Of a stretch of DNA of 39,865 nt, positions 17,615 to 25,165 are shown piece by piece (positions within the stretch are counted from its first letter, which is position 1; every line of letters starts with the position of its first letter). The stretch is from Clostridiales bacterium UBA1389 (GTDB lineage Bacteria; Bacillota; Clostridia; Oscillospirales; CAG-382), in NCBI GenBank assembly GCA_002305335.1, contig DBQR01000007.1, forward strand, positions 45,200 through 85,064, read 5' to 3'. Under the pieces are notes generated by a model, which was not told the origin of the DNA, made no database searches, and saw nothing but the letters and a program-made list of their open reading frames with translations. A program made the position numbers and the translations under genes.

Positions 17615-19343
17615 AATTTCCTTTTACAGAAACGGCAAAGCCACAAAAAAGGCGGTCAGGTATTTCGGTGACGATTTTAAAATATCATTAATAAGCGAAA
17701 GTATTATTTCCGCTAATCTGACAATCCGGAACGATACGGGTGTCCTTCTACAGACACAGGGGAAAAGGGAAGGCAAGGAAATATTATTCGATTTTCCCGA
17801 AAACAACCGTGGGCTTTATTTCTTTTCCGTTGAAGCTCTGACACCGGACGGAAGCTTTTCCACACCTGAGGGTAAAATCCTTGCGGTTGAAAACATTTAT
17901 AAAACCCTCCCCCCTCCCAAGGGGGTAATTTACCATATCTTCGTTGACCGCTTTGCCAAAGGGGGGAATGTCCCCTTGCGGGAGGACGCCTATTACAACC
18001 CCGACTGGCAGGGGGAAATAACCCAGTACCCCGAAATCCCCGGCGACCATGTTGAAAACAACGAATTCTTCGGGGGGAATCTGTACGGTATAATCGACAG
18101 GCTGGATTATATATCCTCCCTCGGTACGGAGTGGCTCTACCTAAGCCCGGTATTTACCGCCTATTCCAACCACAAGTACGATGTGGGGGACTTCCTTTCG
18201 GTGGACGAAATGTTCGGGGGGGATACGGCCCTTGAGAAGCTGATTTCGGAATGCCACGGCAGGGGGATAAAGGTTATCCTCGACGGGGTTTTCAACCATG
18301 TGGGGATGTATTCGGTATATTTCGACATCAAAAACCGTTATGGCGGTGCCTACCGTAACCCGGACTCCCCCTGCCGGGAATGGTTTGAAATCCGCCCCGA
18401 CGGCAGCTATGACTGCTGGTGGGGGATAACCAACCTCCCCAAAATAAAAAAGGTCAAATCCTACCGGGACTTTATATGCGGCAGGGTTATCCCCAAATAT
18501 ATGAATATGGGTATCGACGGCTGGCGGCTGGATGTGGTGGACGAATACGACAACTCCTTTCTTGAGGAAATAACCGCCTCCGCCAAAAGAATTAATCCCG
18601 ATGCCGTAATCATAGGCGAAGTCTGGGAGGACGTCACCGAAAAGATAGCCTATGAAGAAAGAAAATCCTATTTTTACGGGTCAGCTCTCGATTCCGCCAC
18701 CAACTACCCTTTGCGGGAGGGAATTATAAGCTATTTCCAGACGGGAAACGCCGTATTTTTAAAGGAAGTCCTTGAAAATCAAATAACAAACTACCCCGAC
18801 GAAAAGCTGTTTTGCATGATGAATATGCTGGGAAGCCACGATACAGTCAGGATAATGAATGTCTTAGCAGGGGAGGAAGGCAAGGATAAACCCGGCTCCC
18901 GGCTTGCGAAACTCTGCCTTACCCCCGGTCAGCGGGAAAAGGGAAAGGGTCTGCTTATGGCGGCATACTCCCTAATGGCCTGCCTTCCGGGAATCCCCGC
19001 TGTATATTACGGCGACGAAGGGGGGCTTGAAGGCTGGCGGGACCCCTTTAACCGAAAACCCTTCCCCTGGGGAAAAGAGGACACGGAACTAATTGAATAT
19101 TTCAAAAAAATAAACCGGATAAGGGCAAACTCCCGTTCCCTTATCGAAGGGGACACAAATATCCTCCAGTGGAACGACGGCTTTTTTGTCTTTGAAAGGG
19201 AATACCAGGACAGCGGCAGAATTTTCTGCGTCTGCAATATGTCAAAAGAGCATATTTACCATGTCGACAGCAGTTTCATTCCGTTAAATATAAAAGATTA
19301 TAAAGTTTACCCCGGCCAGACCGGCATCTATGGGGTATGCTGA
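17601..19343 (+). CDS. Cytoplasmic GH13 alpha-glucan hydrolase (amylase/neopullulanase-like)
   Basis: 580 residues without a signal peptide, so probably intracellular. About 100 N-terminal residues form a beta domain, then comes the GH13 barrel. Region I is DGVFNHVG (D228, N232, H233), the nucleophile is D311 in GWRLDVVDE, the acid/base is E340 in IIGEVW, and H413/D414 are in LGSHDTVR. The last is closer to neopullulanase/cyclodextrinase than to GlgX. It overlaps glgP, so it belongs to the glycogen operon. No separate glgX or pullulanase is present, so it may act on phosphorylase limit dextrins; this role is inferred. Confidence 0.88.
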   Translation: MEKLEISFYRNGKATKKAVRYFGDDFKISLISESIISANLTIRNDTGVLLQTQGKREGKEILFDFPENNRGLYFFSVEALTPDGSFSTPEGKILAVENIYKTLPPPKGVIYHIFVDRFAKGGNVPLREDAYYNPDWQGEITQYPEIPGDHVENNEFFGGNLYGIIDRLDYISSLGTEWLYLSPVFTAYSNHKYDVGDFLSVDEMFGGDTALEKLISECHGRGIKVILDGVFNHVGMYSVYFDIKNRYGGAYRNPDSPCREWFEIRPDGSYDCWWGITNLPKIKKVKSYRDFICGRVIPKYMNMGIDGWRLDVVDEYDNSFLEEITASAKRINPDAVIIGEVWEDVTEKIAYEERKSYFYGSALDSATNYPLREGIISYFQTGNAVFLKEVLENQITNYPDEKLFCMMNMLGSHDTVRIMNVLAGEEGKDKPGSRLAKLCLTPGQREKGKGLLMAAYSLMACLPGIPAVYYGDEGGLEGWRDPFNRKPFPWGKEDTELIEYFKKINRIRANSRSLIEGDTNILQWNDGFFVFEREYQDSGRIFCVCNMSKEHIYHVDSSFIPLNIKDYKVYPGQTGIYGVC

Positions 19344-19355
19344 AAGGATATTTTT

Positions 19356-20093
19356 ATGATAACACAAATCGCGACGAATCTTGAGGATTTAGGCGTTAAA
19401 AAGGGCGACTGCCTGCTGGTGCATACCTCCTTTAAGGCCTTGGGAAAAGGCGTCACCGCCGATGAGGTTATAAAGGGTCTGCTTTCCGCCGTCGGCGATG
19501 ACGGCACCCTTATTTTACCTGCCCTTTCCTATTCCATTGTCACACAAGAAGCCCCCCGTTTCGATATTAAAAACACCCCTGCCTGTATAGGCTACCTGCC
19601 CAATTTCTTTTTAAGTTACCCCGGCATTATCCGTTCCATGCACCCCACCCACTCCTGCGCCGCTTTGGGAAAGAATGCGGTTGAGTTTACTCAAAACCAC
19701 TACATAGACCGCACTCCCGTAGGTAAAAATTCCCCCTTTTATATGCTAAAGGAGTATGACGGCAAAATCCTGTTTTTAGGCTGTACCTCCGCCCCCAACA
19801 CATCCATGCACGGCGTGGAGGAATTGGTAGAACCCGACTACCTGTACGGGGACTACCTGGAATACACCCTGACAAATTACGACGGTAAATCATATAATGC
19901 AACGTACCGTACCCACGGCTTTCACCGCATTGCCCAGCGATATGGTCGGGTTGAAGGGCTGCTGAACCAGTACGAAATGTCAAAGGGAAGGGTTCTGCAG
20001 GCGGACTGCACCCTTATGTCGGCAAAGGCGGTGTGGCAAAAAGCAAAGGAGGCAATGGAAAAAAAGCCTTACTGCTTTGTGGAGAAAATTTAA
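19356..20093 (+). CDS. AAC(3)-fold N-acetyltransferase (antibiotic_NAT family)
   Basis: 245 residues of the family named for aminoglycoside 3-N-acetyltransferases. The LLVHTSFKALG start (H23, S25), LILPALSY, MHPTHSCAALG and THGFHR near the C-terminus follow the family pattern. It has no signal peptide. It starts 12 bases after the GH13 stop with AAAGGA upstream and is followed 16 bases later by a NahK-like kinase. The setting suggests amino-sugar metabolism rather than drug resistance, because many family members acetylate other amines. The substrate is unknown. Confidence 0.85.
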   Translation: MITQIATNLEDLGVKKGDCLLVHTSFKALGKGVTADEVIKGLLSAVGDDGTLILPALSYSIVTQEAPRFDIKNTPACIGYLPNFFLSYPGIIRSMHPTHSCAALGKNAVEFTQNHYIDRTPVGKNSPFYMLKEYDGKILFLGCTSAPNTSMHGVEELVEPDYLYGDYLEYTLTNYDGKSYNATYRTHGFHRIAQRYGRVEGLLNQYEMSKGRVLQADCTLMSAKAVWQKAKEAMEKKPYCFVEKI

Positions 20094-20109
20094 CGAAAGA
20101 GCTGAGCCA

Positions 20110-21273
20110 ATGATTGAGGACAACACCGGCGCGTTTCTGAACGAAGTCAGCCAAAACTTCCGTTTAGGGGATGTAACAGCCTGGGAGCATTTAAAAAACG
20201 GGAATATAAACCAGACCTACCGGGTGGATGTCAAAACCCCGAAGGGTAAAAGAACCTATATTTTGCAGAAAATCAATTCGGTTGCCTTCAAAACCCCCTG
20301 GAAGAACGTTGAAAACCATGCCCTGATTACAAAACACATAAGCGAAAAACTAAAAAACGACCCGGACATAGGCAGGAAAGCGGTGAAACTGTACAAGACC
20401 GCCGCCGGCAGCTACCTTTACACCGATAAAAACGGGGACTACTGGCGGGCAATGACCTACATTTACGGGGCGGTTTCGGTAAACAAGCCCGACAGACTGA
20501 TTATGGAAAAAACCGGTGAAGCCTTCGGTACCTTCCAGTCACTTTTGTCCGACTGCCCGGCGGAACTGCTGCATGAAACCATTCCCGGCTTTCACGACAC
20601 CGAAAGGCGGATGGAAAACCTGAAGCAGGCGGCGGAAAGGGATATCTGCGGCAGACTTCCGGAAGTAAGGGAGGAATTTGAATTTTTGACTTCCTTCCCG
20701 GAATATGCCTCCTTTTTCCGGCGAAATTATGAAGCGGGGCTTATCCCCCTTCGGGTTACCCACAACGACACCAAATGCAACAATGTAATGTTTGACGCCG
20801 ACACCTTCGAACCCCTGGCAATCATCGACCTTGACACGGTTATGCCGGGCTTTGCCGCCCATGACTTCGGCGACGCCCTCCGTTTCGGGGCAAACACCGC
20901 CTCAGAAGACGAGGAGGATTTGTCAAAGGTGGGCTTTGACATGGAAATGTTCAAGGCCTTTGCAAGGGGGTATATCCCCATGGTTATGGACAGTTTTATG
21001 CCCTATGAGCTGGAAACTCTCCCCGTCGGGGTTGTTTCCATAACCCTTGAATGCGCTTCCCGGTTTTTAACCGACTATCTTGAGGGGGATGTGTATTTCA
21101 TAACCCGTAAACCCAAGCACAACCTTATACGGGCAAAATGTCAGATAGAGCTTATAAAAGCCGAGCTGTCATGTTTGAGTGAAATGAAAGAGGAAGTAAT
21201 TAGAATTTATAAAGAGGCAACTTCAAAGAAAGGTTTGTACACCAGGTCAATAGCTGCCCAGGCGAAGGTATAA
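20110..21273 (+). CDS. Aminoglycoside-phosphotransferase-fold sugar kinase, NahK-like
   Basis: 387 residues with the protein-kinase-like APH fold. The catalytic loop is RVTHNDTKCNNVMFD (D220, N225) and the metal-binding segment is IIDLDTVMPG (near D240-D242). This pairing is characteristic of N-acetylhexosamine 1-kinases and their relatives. The ATG at 20110 is chosen; an in-frame TTG at 20077 would overlap the preceding gene and adds eleven unlikely residues. GAAAGAG lies upstream. It is coupled with the AAC(3)-fold gene. The expected product is a hexosamine-1-phosphate, but this rests on family resemblance only. Confidence 0.8.
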   Translation: MIEDNTGAFLNEVSQNFRLGDVTAWEHLKNGNINQTYRVDVKTPKGKRTYILQKINSVAFKTPWKNVENHALITKHISEKLKNDPDIGRKAVKLYKTAAGSYLYTDKNGDYWRAMTYIYGAVSVNKPDRLIMEKTGEAFGTFQSLLSDCPAELLHETIPGFHDTERRMENLKQAAERDICGRLPEVREEFEFLTSFPEYASFFRRNYEAGLIPLRVTHNDTKCNNVMFDADTFEPLAIIDLDTVMPGFAAHDFGDALRFGANTASEDEEDLSKVGFDMEMFKAFARGYIPMVMDSFMPYELETLPVGVVSITLECASRFLTDYLEGDVYFITRKPKHNLIRAKCQIELIKAELSCLSEMKEEVIRIYKEATSKKGLYTRSIAAQAKV

Positions 21274-21300
21274 AACGGTTCGAACAGCCGTTTTATAAAA
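21272..21300 (+). terminator. Weak terminator hairpin after the NahK-like gene
   Basis: 7-bp stem AAAACGG/CCGTTTT (21272-21278 and 21288-21294) overlapping the stop codon. The T tract is short and lies within the stem, so termination may be partial. Confidence 0.5.
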
Positions 21301-21317
21301 AAGCACATAAAAAGTTA

Positions 21318-21335
21318 ACAAATTTAACAATTTGT
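21318..21335. promoter_or_regulatory. Inverted repeat next to the -35 of the SigH-like gene
   Basis: ACAAATT-TAAC-AATTTGT, a perfect 7-bp dyad ending one base before the -35 hexamer. The position fits an operator or activator site. No regulator is known. Confidence 0.45.
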
Positions 21336-21336
21336 A

Positions 21337-21365
21337 TTGACAAAGTACAAAAATTGGTATATAAT
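21337..21365 (+). promoter_or_regulatory. Consensus sigma-A promoter of the SigH-like gene
   Basis: Perfect TTGACA, a 17-base spacer, and perfect TATAAT. The predicted start is near 21372, leaving a leader of about 35 bases. Confidence 0.9.
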
Positions 21366-21406
21366 GATTAAAAATGCAGTTTTTTATACAGGTTTGGCGG
21401 TGCGTT

Positions 21407-22039
21407 ATGAAGGAAAATGATAAAAAAAGCACCGTAAACGGTAAGGAGCTACCGTCTTCGGTTAAATTCGAAGCACAGGACAAGGCTAAGACCGACGCGG
21501 AATACGACCTTATTCTTGAAGCAAGAAACAACAACGAACAAGCCTTCGACAGGCTTTACAGGCGGTATCTGCCGGTTGTGGTCTGGTGCGTTGCCGGCTT
21601 CTCCCCGCCGGAATCCGAAAAGGACGATCTGGTTCAGGAAGGGGTTATCGGGCTGATAAAGGCCATCCGTACCTACGACAATGCTTCCTCCTCATTTAAC
21701 ACCTACGCCTCGCTTTGTATAAAACATTCGGTAATAAGCGCATTGCGTAAACTCAACCGCCAGAGCCGGGGGGTTTATCCCTCCGAACTTACGGGGATCG
21801 AAAAGGCGGAATTCAGTAAAGTCGCCGAAAGGGAAGACTACAAAAGCCTTTACAAGGAATTTATAAAGGGACTTTCCTCCTTTGAAAAGAAAACCCTGTC
21901 CCTTTATATTTCGGGAATGTCCTATGCCGCCATGGCGGAAGAAATGAAGGTAAGCGTCAAGAGCGTTGACAATGCGATAACAAGGATTAAGGCGAAAATA
22001 AAGAAAAAACGGGGTAATAAACCCGGTCGGCTTGCGTGA
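21407..22039 (+). CDS. SigH-like (Spo0H-type) RNA polymerase sigma factor
   Basis: 210-residue sigma-70 family protein. Region 2 contains EKDDLVQEGVIGLIKAIRTYD and FNTYASLCIKHSVISALRK, and region 4.2 contains MSYAAMAEEMKVSVKSVDNAITRIKAKIKKK. The SVKSVDNA helix closely resembles SigH of Bacillus, the stationary-phase and early-sporulation factor. The ATG at 21407 is preferred over an upstream 21374 start that lies inside the leader. It has a consensus promoter and is followed by a zinc-ribbon gene. It is not in the usual rpmG-secE-nusG setting, so it could be the true SigH or a paralogue. Confidence 0.85.
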   Translation: MKENDKKSTVNGKELPSSVKFEAQDKAKTDAEYDLILEARNNNEQAFDRLYRRYLPVVVWCVAGFSPPESEKDDLVQEGVIGLIKAIRTYDNASSSFNTYASLCIKHSVISALRKLNRQSRGVYPSELTGIEKAEFSKVAEREDYKSLYKEFIKGLSSFEKKTLSLYISGMSYAAMAEEMKVSVKSVDNAITRIKAKIKKKRGNKPGRLA

Positions 22040-22096
22040 GTGGGCGAAAAGCCGTTCTTCAGGGTTATTATAAATAATTCAAGCGAGGTAACAAGA

Positions 22097-22372
22097 ATGT
22101 ACGAAGACAAGACATTGGTTTGCAAAGAGTGCGGGGCAGAATTCGTTTTCACCGCCGGTGAACAGGAATTTTACGCTGCACGGGGGTTCCAGAACGAACC
22201 TCAAAGATGCAAAGCCTGCAGAGATGCGAGAAAGAATGCGGCTAAGGCTCCGAGGGTAATGTACACGACTGTCTGCGCACAGTGCGGAAAAGAAGCAGTT
22301 ATACCTTTCCAGCCCACTACTGACCGGCCTGTTTACTGCAGTGAATGCTATGCAGCCCAAAAGCAAAAATAG
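22097..22372 (+). CDS. Small protein with two zinc ribbons (zf-trcl type)
   Basis: 91 residues with four CxxC pairs: CKECG, CKACR, CAQCG and CSECY. The first half (DKTLVCKECGAEFVFTAGEQEFY) fits the probable zinc-binding domain family zf-trcl. The second half, with TDRPVYCSECY, is a further zinc ribbon. The ATG at 22097 has GCGAGG eight bases before it; the GTG at 22040 has no support. It lies 57 bases after the sigma gene with no terminator between, so it is probably co-transcribed. Function is unknown; nucleic-acid or RNA-polymerase binding is a guess from the fold. Confidence 0.85.
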   Translation: MYEDKTLVCKECGAEFVFTAGEQEFYAARGFQNEPQRCKACRDARKNAAKAPRVMYTTVCAQCGKEAVIPFQPTTDRPVYCSECYAAQKQK

Positions 22373-22404
22373 GCTGCCATCAATAAACCAATTAACTTTG
22401 CCGC

Positions 22405-22431
22405 AAAAAAACCGCATGACGCGGTTTTTTT
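22405..22431 (+). terminator. Rho-independent terminator of the sigma/zinc-ribbon unit
   Basis: Stem AAAAAAACCGC/GCGGTTTTTTT with a five-base loop and a terminal T7 run. Confidence 0.9.
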
Positions 22432-22528
22432 GTTTACATTTTTGCTGATGTATAAATATCCAATGAAAATGTATAATGATAAAGAAAAATACTTATTTAA
22501 TTTAATATCGTAGCGGTGTATATAAAAA

Positions 22529-22613
22529 TGCCTTCCGACTTTCGGGGAAGGTGTCAGCCGCAAAACTGAAGGATGAGGGGTTGCGCCGCAAATGCGGGCG
22601 AGCAAAAAATGAA
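22529..22613 (+). repeat. Dispersed two-hairpin repeat, copy C (degenerate)
   Basis: GCCTTCCGACTTTCGGGGAAGGTGTCAG-type start, but the second hairpin is broken (GTCAGCCGCAAAACTGAAGG). The GGATGAGGGG tail is kept and an ATGAAATCCGCG end follows. It lies upstream of the argH promoter. Confidence 0.75.
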
Positions 22614-22679
22614 ATCCGCGACCAACGTTATGGACAAAACCCTCCTTCGTCAAAATGTCGTATCTAAACCATAAAAAAT

Positions 22680-22708
22680 TTGACAAACTCAAACCCCTTT
22701 GATATAAT
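22680..22708 (+). promoter_or_regulatory. Consensus sigma-A promoter of argH
   Basis: Perfect TTGACA, a 17-base spacer ending in TGA, and perfect TATAAT. The leader is about 25-30 bases. No ARG-box-like operator was recognised. Confidence 0.9.
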
Positions 22709-22737
22709 TAAAAAAATGAAAATTTAACCGGAATGAT

Positions 22738-24117
22738 GTGAATGATATGTCAAAACTCTGGGAAGGCCGCTTTAACGGCGAAAACACTTTGACCGATAAA
22801 TTCAACGCCTCCATATCCTTTGACAGCCGTATGTATAAAGAGGATATCGAAGGCTCGATAGCCCACGCCAAAATGCTTGCCAAGCAGGGAATTATCACCC
22901 ACGGTGACGCCGAAAGCATAATAAAGGGCTTGACCGAAATATATACGGAAATCGAAAACGGCAGCTTGAAAATAGATATGTCTGCCGAGGATATCCACAC
23001 CTTTATTGAACAGGAGCTTACAAAACGCACCGATGCCGGCAAAAAGCTCCACACCGCCCGGTCGAGAAACGACCAGGTTGCCCTTGATTTGCGGATGCAT
23101 CTTAAGAATCAAACCGACGAAATTATAAACCTTATCAAAAATCTTATAATAGCCCTGAACGAAAAGGCAAAGCAGAACATTAACACCGTTATGCCGGGGT
23201 ACACTCATATGCAGCGCGCCCAGCCGGTAACCTTCGCTCATCACCTGCTTGCCTATGAGGCCATGTTAATTCGGGACTGCCAAAGGTTTGCCGATGCCCA
23301 AAAGCGGATGAATATCTCCCCCATCGGCAGCTGCGCCTTGGCGGGAACCACCTATGACACCGACAGGTTTTATGAAGCCGGGCTTTTAGGCTTTGAAAAG
23401 CCCTGCGAAAATTCCCTTGACGGGGTTTCCGACCGGGATTTCTGTGTTGATTTTCTGTCTGCCTGCGCTCTTTTGATAACCCACCTTTCCCGCTTTGCAG
23501 AGGAAATTATCTACTGGTCGGGCAGCGAATTCGGCTTTGTAACCGTTTCCGACAGCTTTTCCACCGGCTCATCAATTATGCCCCAGAAGAAAAACCCGGA
23601 CGTGGCGGAACTGGTGCGGGGGAAAACCGGCCGGATTTTCGGCAATCTGATGGGTATGCTGACCGTGTTGAAGGGGCTCCCCCTTGCCTATAACAAGGAT
23701 TTACAGGAGGACAAGGAGTTTGTCTTTGACTCCGCCGACACGATTAAAAACTGCCTTGAAATTTTTGCCCACATGATTACGGAAATGAAAGTGAACGGCG
23801 AGAAAATGCGGCAGGCCGCCTCCGCCGGATTTATAAACGCCACCGACTGCGCCGATTACCTTGCCAAAAAGGGAATCCCCTTCAGGGACGCATATAAAAT
23901 CACCGGCAGGATTGTAAATGAGTGCATAAAAACCGGACATACCCTTGAAACATTACCCATTGAGAAATACAAAGAGTTTTCGACGGCTTTCGATGCCGGC
24001 GTTTACGACGCCATAAACCTTGAAAACTGCGTTTCCCGCCGCACCTCCTACGGCGGCCCCTCCCCCGAAGCGGTTAAAACACAGATTGAGATAGTGGATA
24101 GATATTTAAGCGAATAA
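22738..24117 (+). CDS. argH: Argininosuccinate lyase
   Basis: Last step of arginine synthesis: argininosuccinate to arginine and fumarate. It has 459 residues, the family norm. The signature loop is GSSIMPQKKNPD with the catalytic Ser, and HTARSRNDQVALDLRM and TVMPGYTHMQRAQPV are conserved blocks. The frame opens at GTG 22738, with GGA five bases upstream. An ATG at 22747 gives the familiar MSKLWEGRF start but has poor ribosome binding site spacing; either could be used. It stands alone without argG, so the rest of the pathway is elsewhere. It has its own promoter and terminator. Confidence 0.97.
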   Translation: MNDMSKLWEGRFNGENTLTDKFNASISFDSRMYKEDIEGSIAHAKMLAKQGIITHGDAESIIKGLTEIYTEIENGSLKIDMSAEDIHTFIEQELTKRTDAGKKLHTARSRNDQVALDLRMHLKNQTDEIINLIKNLIIALNEKAKQNINTVMPGYTHMQRAQPVTFAHHLLAYEAMLIRDCQRFADAQKRMNISPIGSCALAGTTYDTDRFYEAGLLGFEKPCENSLDGVSDRDFCVDFLSACALLITHLSRFAEEIIYWSGSEFGFVTVSDSFSTGSSIMPQKKNPDVAELVRGKTGRIFGNLMGMLTVLKGLPLAYNKDLQEDKEFVFDSADTIKNCLEIFAHMITEMKVNGEKMRQAASAGFINATDCADYLAKKGIPFRDAYKITGRIVNECIKTGHTLETLPIEKYKEFSTAFDAGVYDAINLENCVSRRTSYGGPSPEAVKTQIEIVDRYLSE

Positions 24118-24119
24118 CC

Positions 24120-24144
24120 AAAACGCCGGTAACCCCGGCGTTTT
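24120..24144 (+). terminator. Rho-independent terminator of argH
   Basis: 10-bp stem AAAACGCCGG/CCGGCGTTTT with a five-base loop, directly after the argH stop and followed by CTGTTTT. Confidence 0.9.
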
Positions 24145-24211
24145 CTGTTTTATAGAATTAATGAAATGTTAAATATTACTTTTTTCATAAGCAGGGCAGT
24201 GGGGAAATTAA

Positions 24212-24299
24212 AAGCCTTCCGACTTTCGGGGAAGGTGCCAGCCGAAGGCTGACGGATGAGGGGCAGCGTTGCATACCCGGAAGAGAAGTGTAATGAAAT
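24212..24299 (+). repeat. Dispersed two-hairpin repeat, copy D
   Basis: AAGCCTTCCGACTTTCGGGG, then GCCAGCC-GAA-GGCTGAC (one mismatch), GGATGAGGGGCAGCG, and a GAAGAGAAGTGTAATGAAAT end nearly identical to that of copy A. It lies between convergent argH and rsmI. Confidence 0.85.
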
Positions 24300-24319
24300 C
24301 CACAGCTTTCGCTGTGGAT
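24298..24319 (-). terminator. Hairpin downstream of rsmI
   Basis: Perfect 9-bp stem ATCCACAGC/GCTGTGGAT with loop TTTC, 20 bases after the rsmI stop. Only a short T-rich stretch follows on the minus strand. It may be a weak terminator or part of repeat copy D. Confidence 0.5.
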
Positions 24320-24338
24320 GAATAAAAGCCAATGAGAT

Positions 24339-25163
24339 CTAATTTACCTCTTTATAAATTTCGCCTTTTCCCACACACCGGTCGGAGGCGACAGCTTTTA
24401 CGGCCTCCATTTTGGTCATGCCGAGGTTTACATAATGCTCGACATGCTCCTTGACCGACATATTATACCAGAATTCGTCCTTTTCCGACGGCTCATATCC
24501 CTCCACCACAATAACATATTCCCCCTTGATGCTGTTTGCGGCTTTTGCTTCATCATACAGCTTTCCCAGGGCGGAATAGGTTATTTTTTCGTTGAGTTTG
24601 GTAAGCTCCTTGCATAGGGTCGCCCTGCGGTCGCCGAAGGCGGAAAACAAATCCCCCAGCACCCTGACCAGGTCATGGGGAGGAGAAAAGAACACCATTG
24701 TCCGCCTTTCCTTTGCCAGGGAGGAAAGGTATTCCTCCTTCTCGGACTTGTTTTCGGGGAGAAATCCCTCAAAACAGAACCGTTTGGATTTTAACCCCGA
24801 TACCGATAAAGCCGCCGCCGCCGAACAGGCACCCACAACGGGAATGACGGTTATATTGTTCTCATGGCAGAGCCTTACCAGATCCTCCCCCGGGTCGGAG
24901 ACGGCGGGGGTCCCCGCGTCGGTTGTCAAAGCACAGCTTTCCCCGTCAAGCAACCGCCTTAATATTTCCTCCCCCGACTGCCTTTTGTTATGCTCATGAT
25001 AGGGCACAAGGGGCTTTTTTATTCCCAGCTTATTTAACAGCTTTCCCCCCACACGAGTGTCCTCGCAGGCAACGAAGTCCACTTCCGAAAGGGTTGCTTT
25101 TGCCCTTTCGGTGATGTCCGACATATTGCCTATGGGGGTTGAAACCACATATAAAATTCCCAT
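24339..25163 (-). CDS. rsmI: 16S rRNA (cytidine-1402-2'-O)-methyltransferase RsmI
   Basis: SAM-dependent enzyme of the tetrapyrrole-methylase fold that modifies C1402 in the ribosomal decoding centre. Signatures are LYVVSTPIGNMSDIT at the N-terminus, ACEDTRVGGKLL, TTDAGTPAVSDPGEDLVR and FEGFLPENKSEK. It has 274 residues, the normal length. Its ATG is two bases from the stop of the radical SAM gene, so the two are probably translationally coupled and co-transcribed with polA. Confidence 0.96.
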   Translation of the reverse strand: MGILYVVSTPIGNMSDITERAKATLSEVDFVACEDTRVGGKLLNKLGIKKPLVPYHEHNKRQSGEEILRRLLDGESCALTTDAGTPAVSDPGEDLVRLCHENNITVIPVVGACSAAAALSVSGLKSKRFCFEGFLPENKSEKEEYLSSLAKERRTMVFFSPPHDLVRVLGDLFSAFGDRRATLCKELTKLNEKITYSALGKLYDEAKAANSIKGEYVIVVEGYEPSEKDEFWYNMSVKEHVEHYVNLGMTKMEAVKAVASDRCVGKGEIYKEVN

Positions 25164-25165
25164 GA

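Larger units (their letters stand above)
22373..22679. other. Gene-free stretch between the zinc-ribbon gene and argH
   Basis: About 365 bases to the argH start. It holds the zinc-ribbon terminator, an AT-rich segment, repeat copy C (22529-22613) and then the argH promoter. No further coding frame with a ribosome binding site was seen. Confidence 0.7.

Noticed and set aside
19356..21273. An aminoglycoside resistance cassette
   Set aside because: No mobile element, resistance-type promoter or other resistance gene is present, and the kinase motifs point to sugar metabolism.
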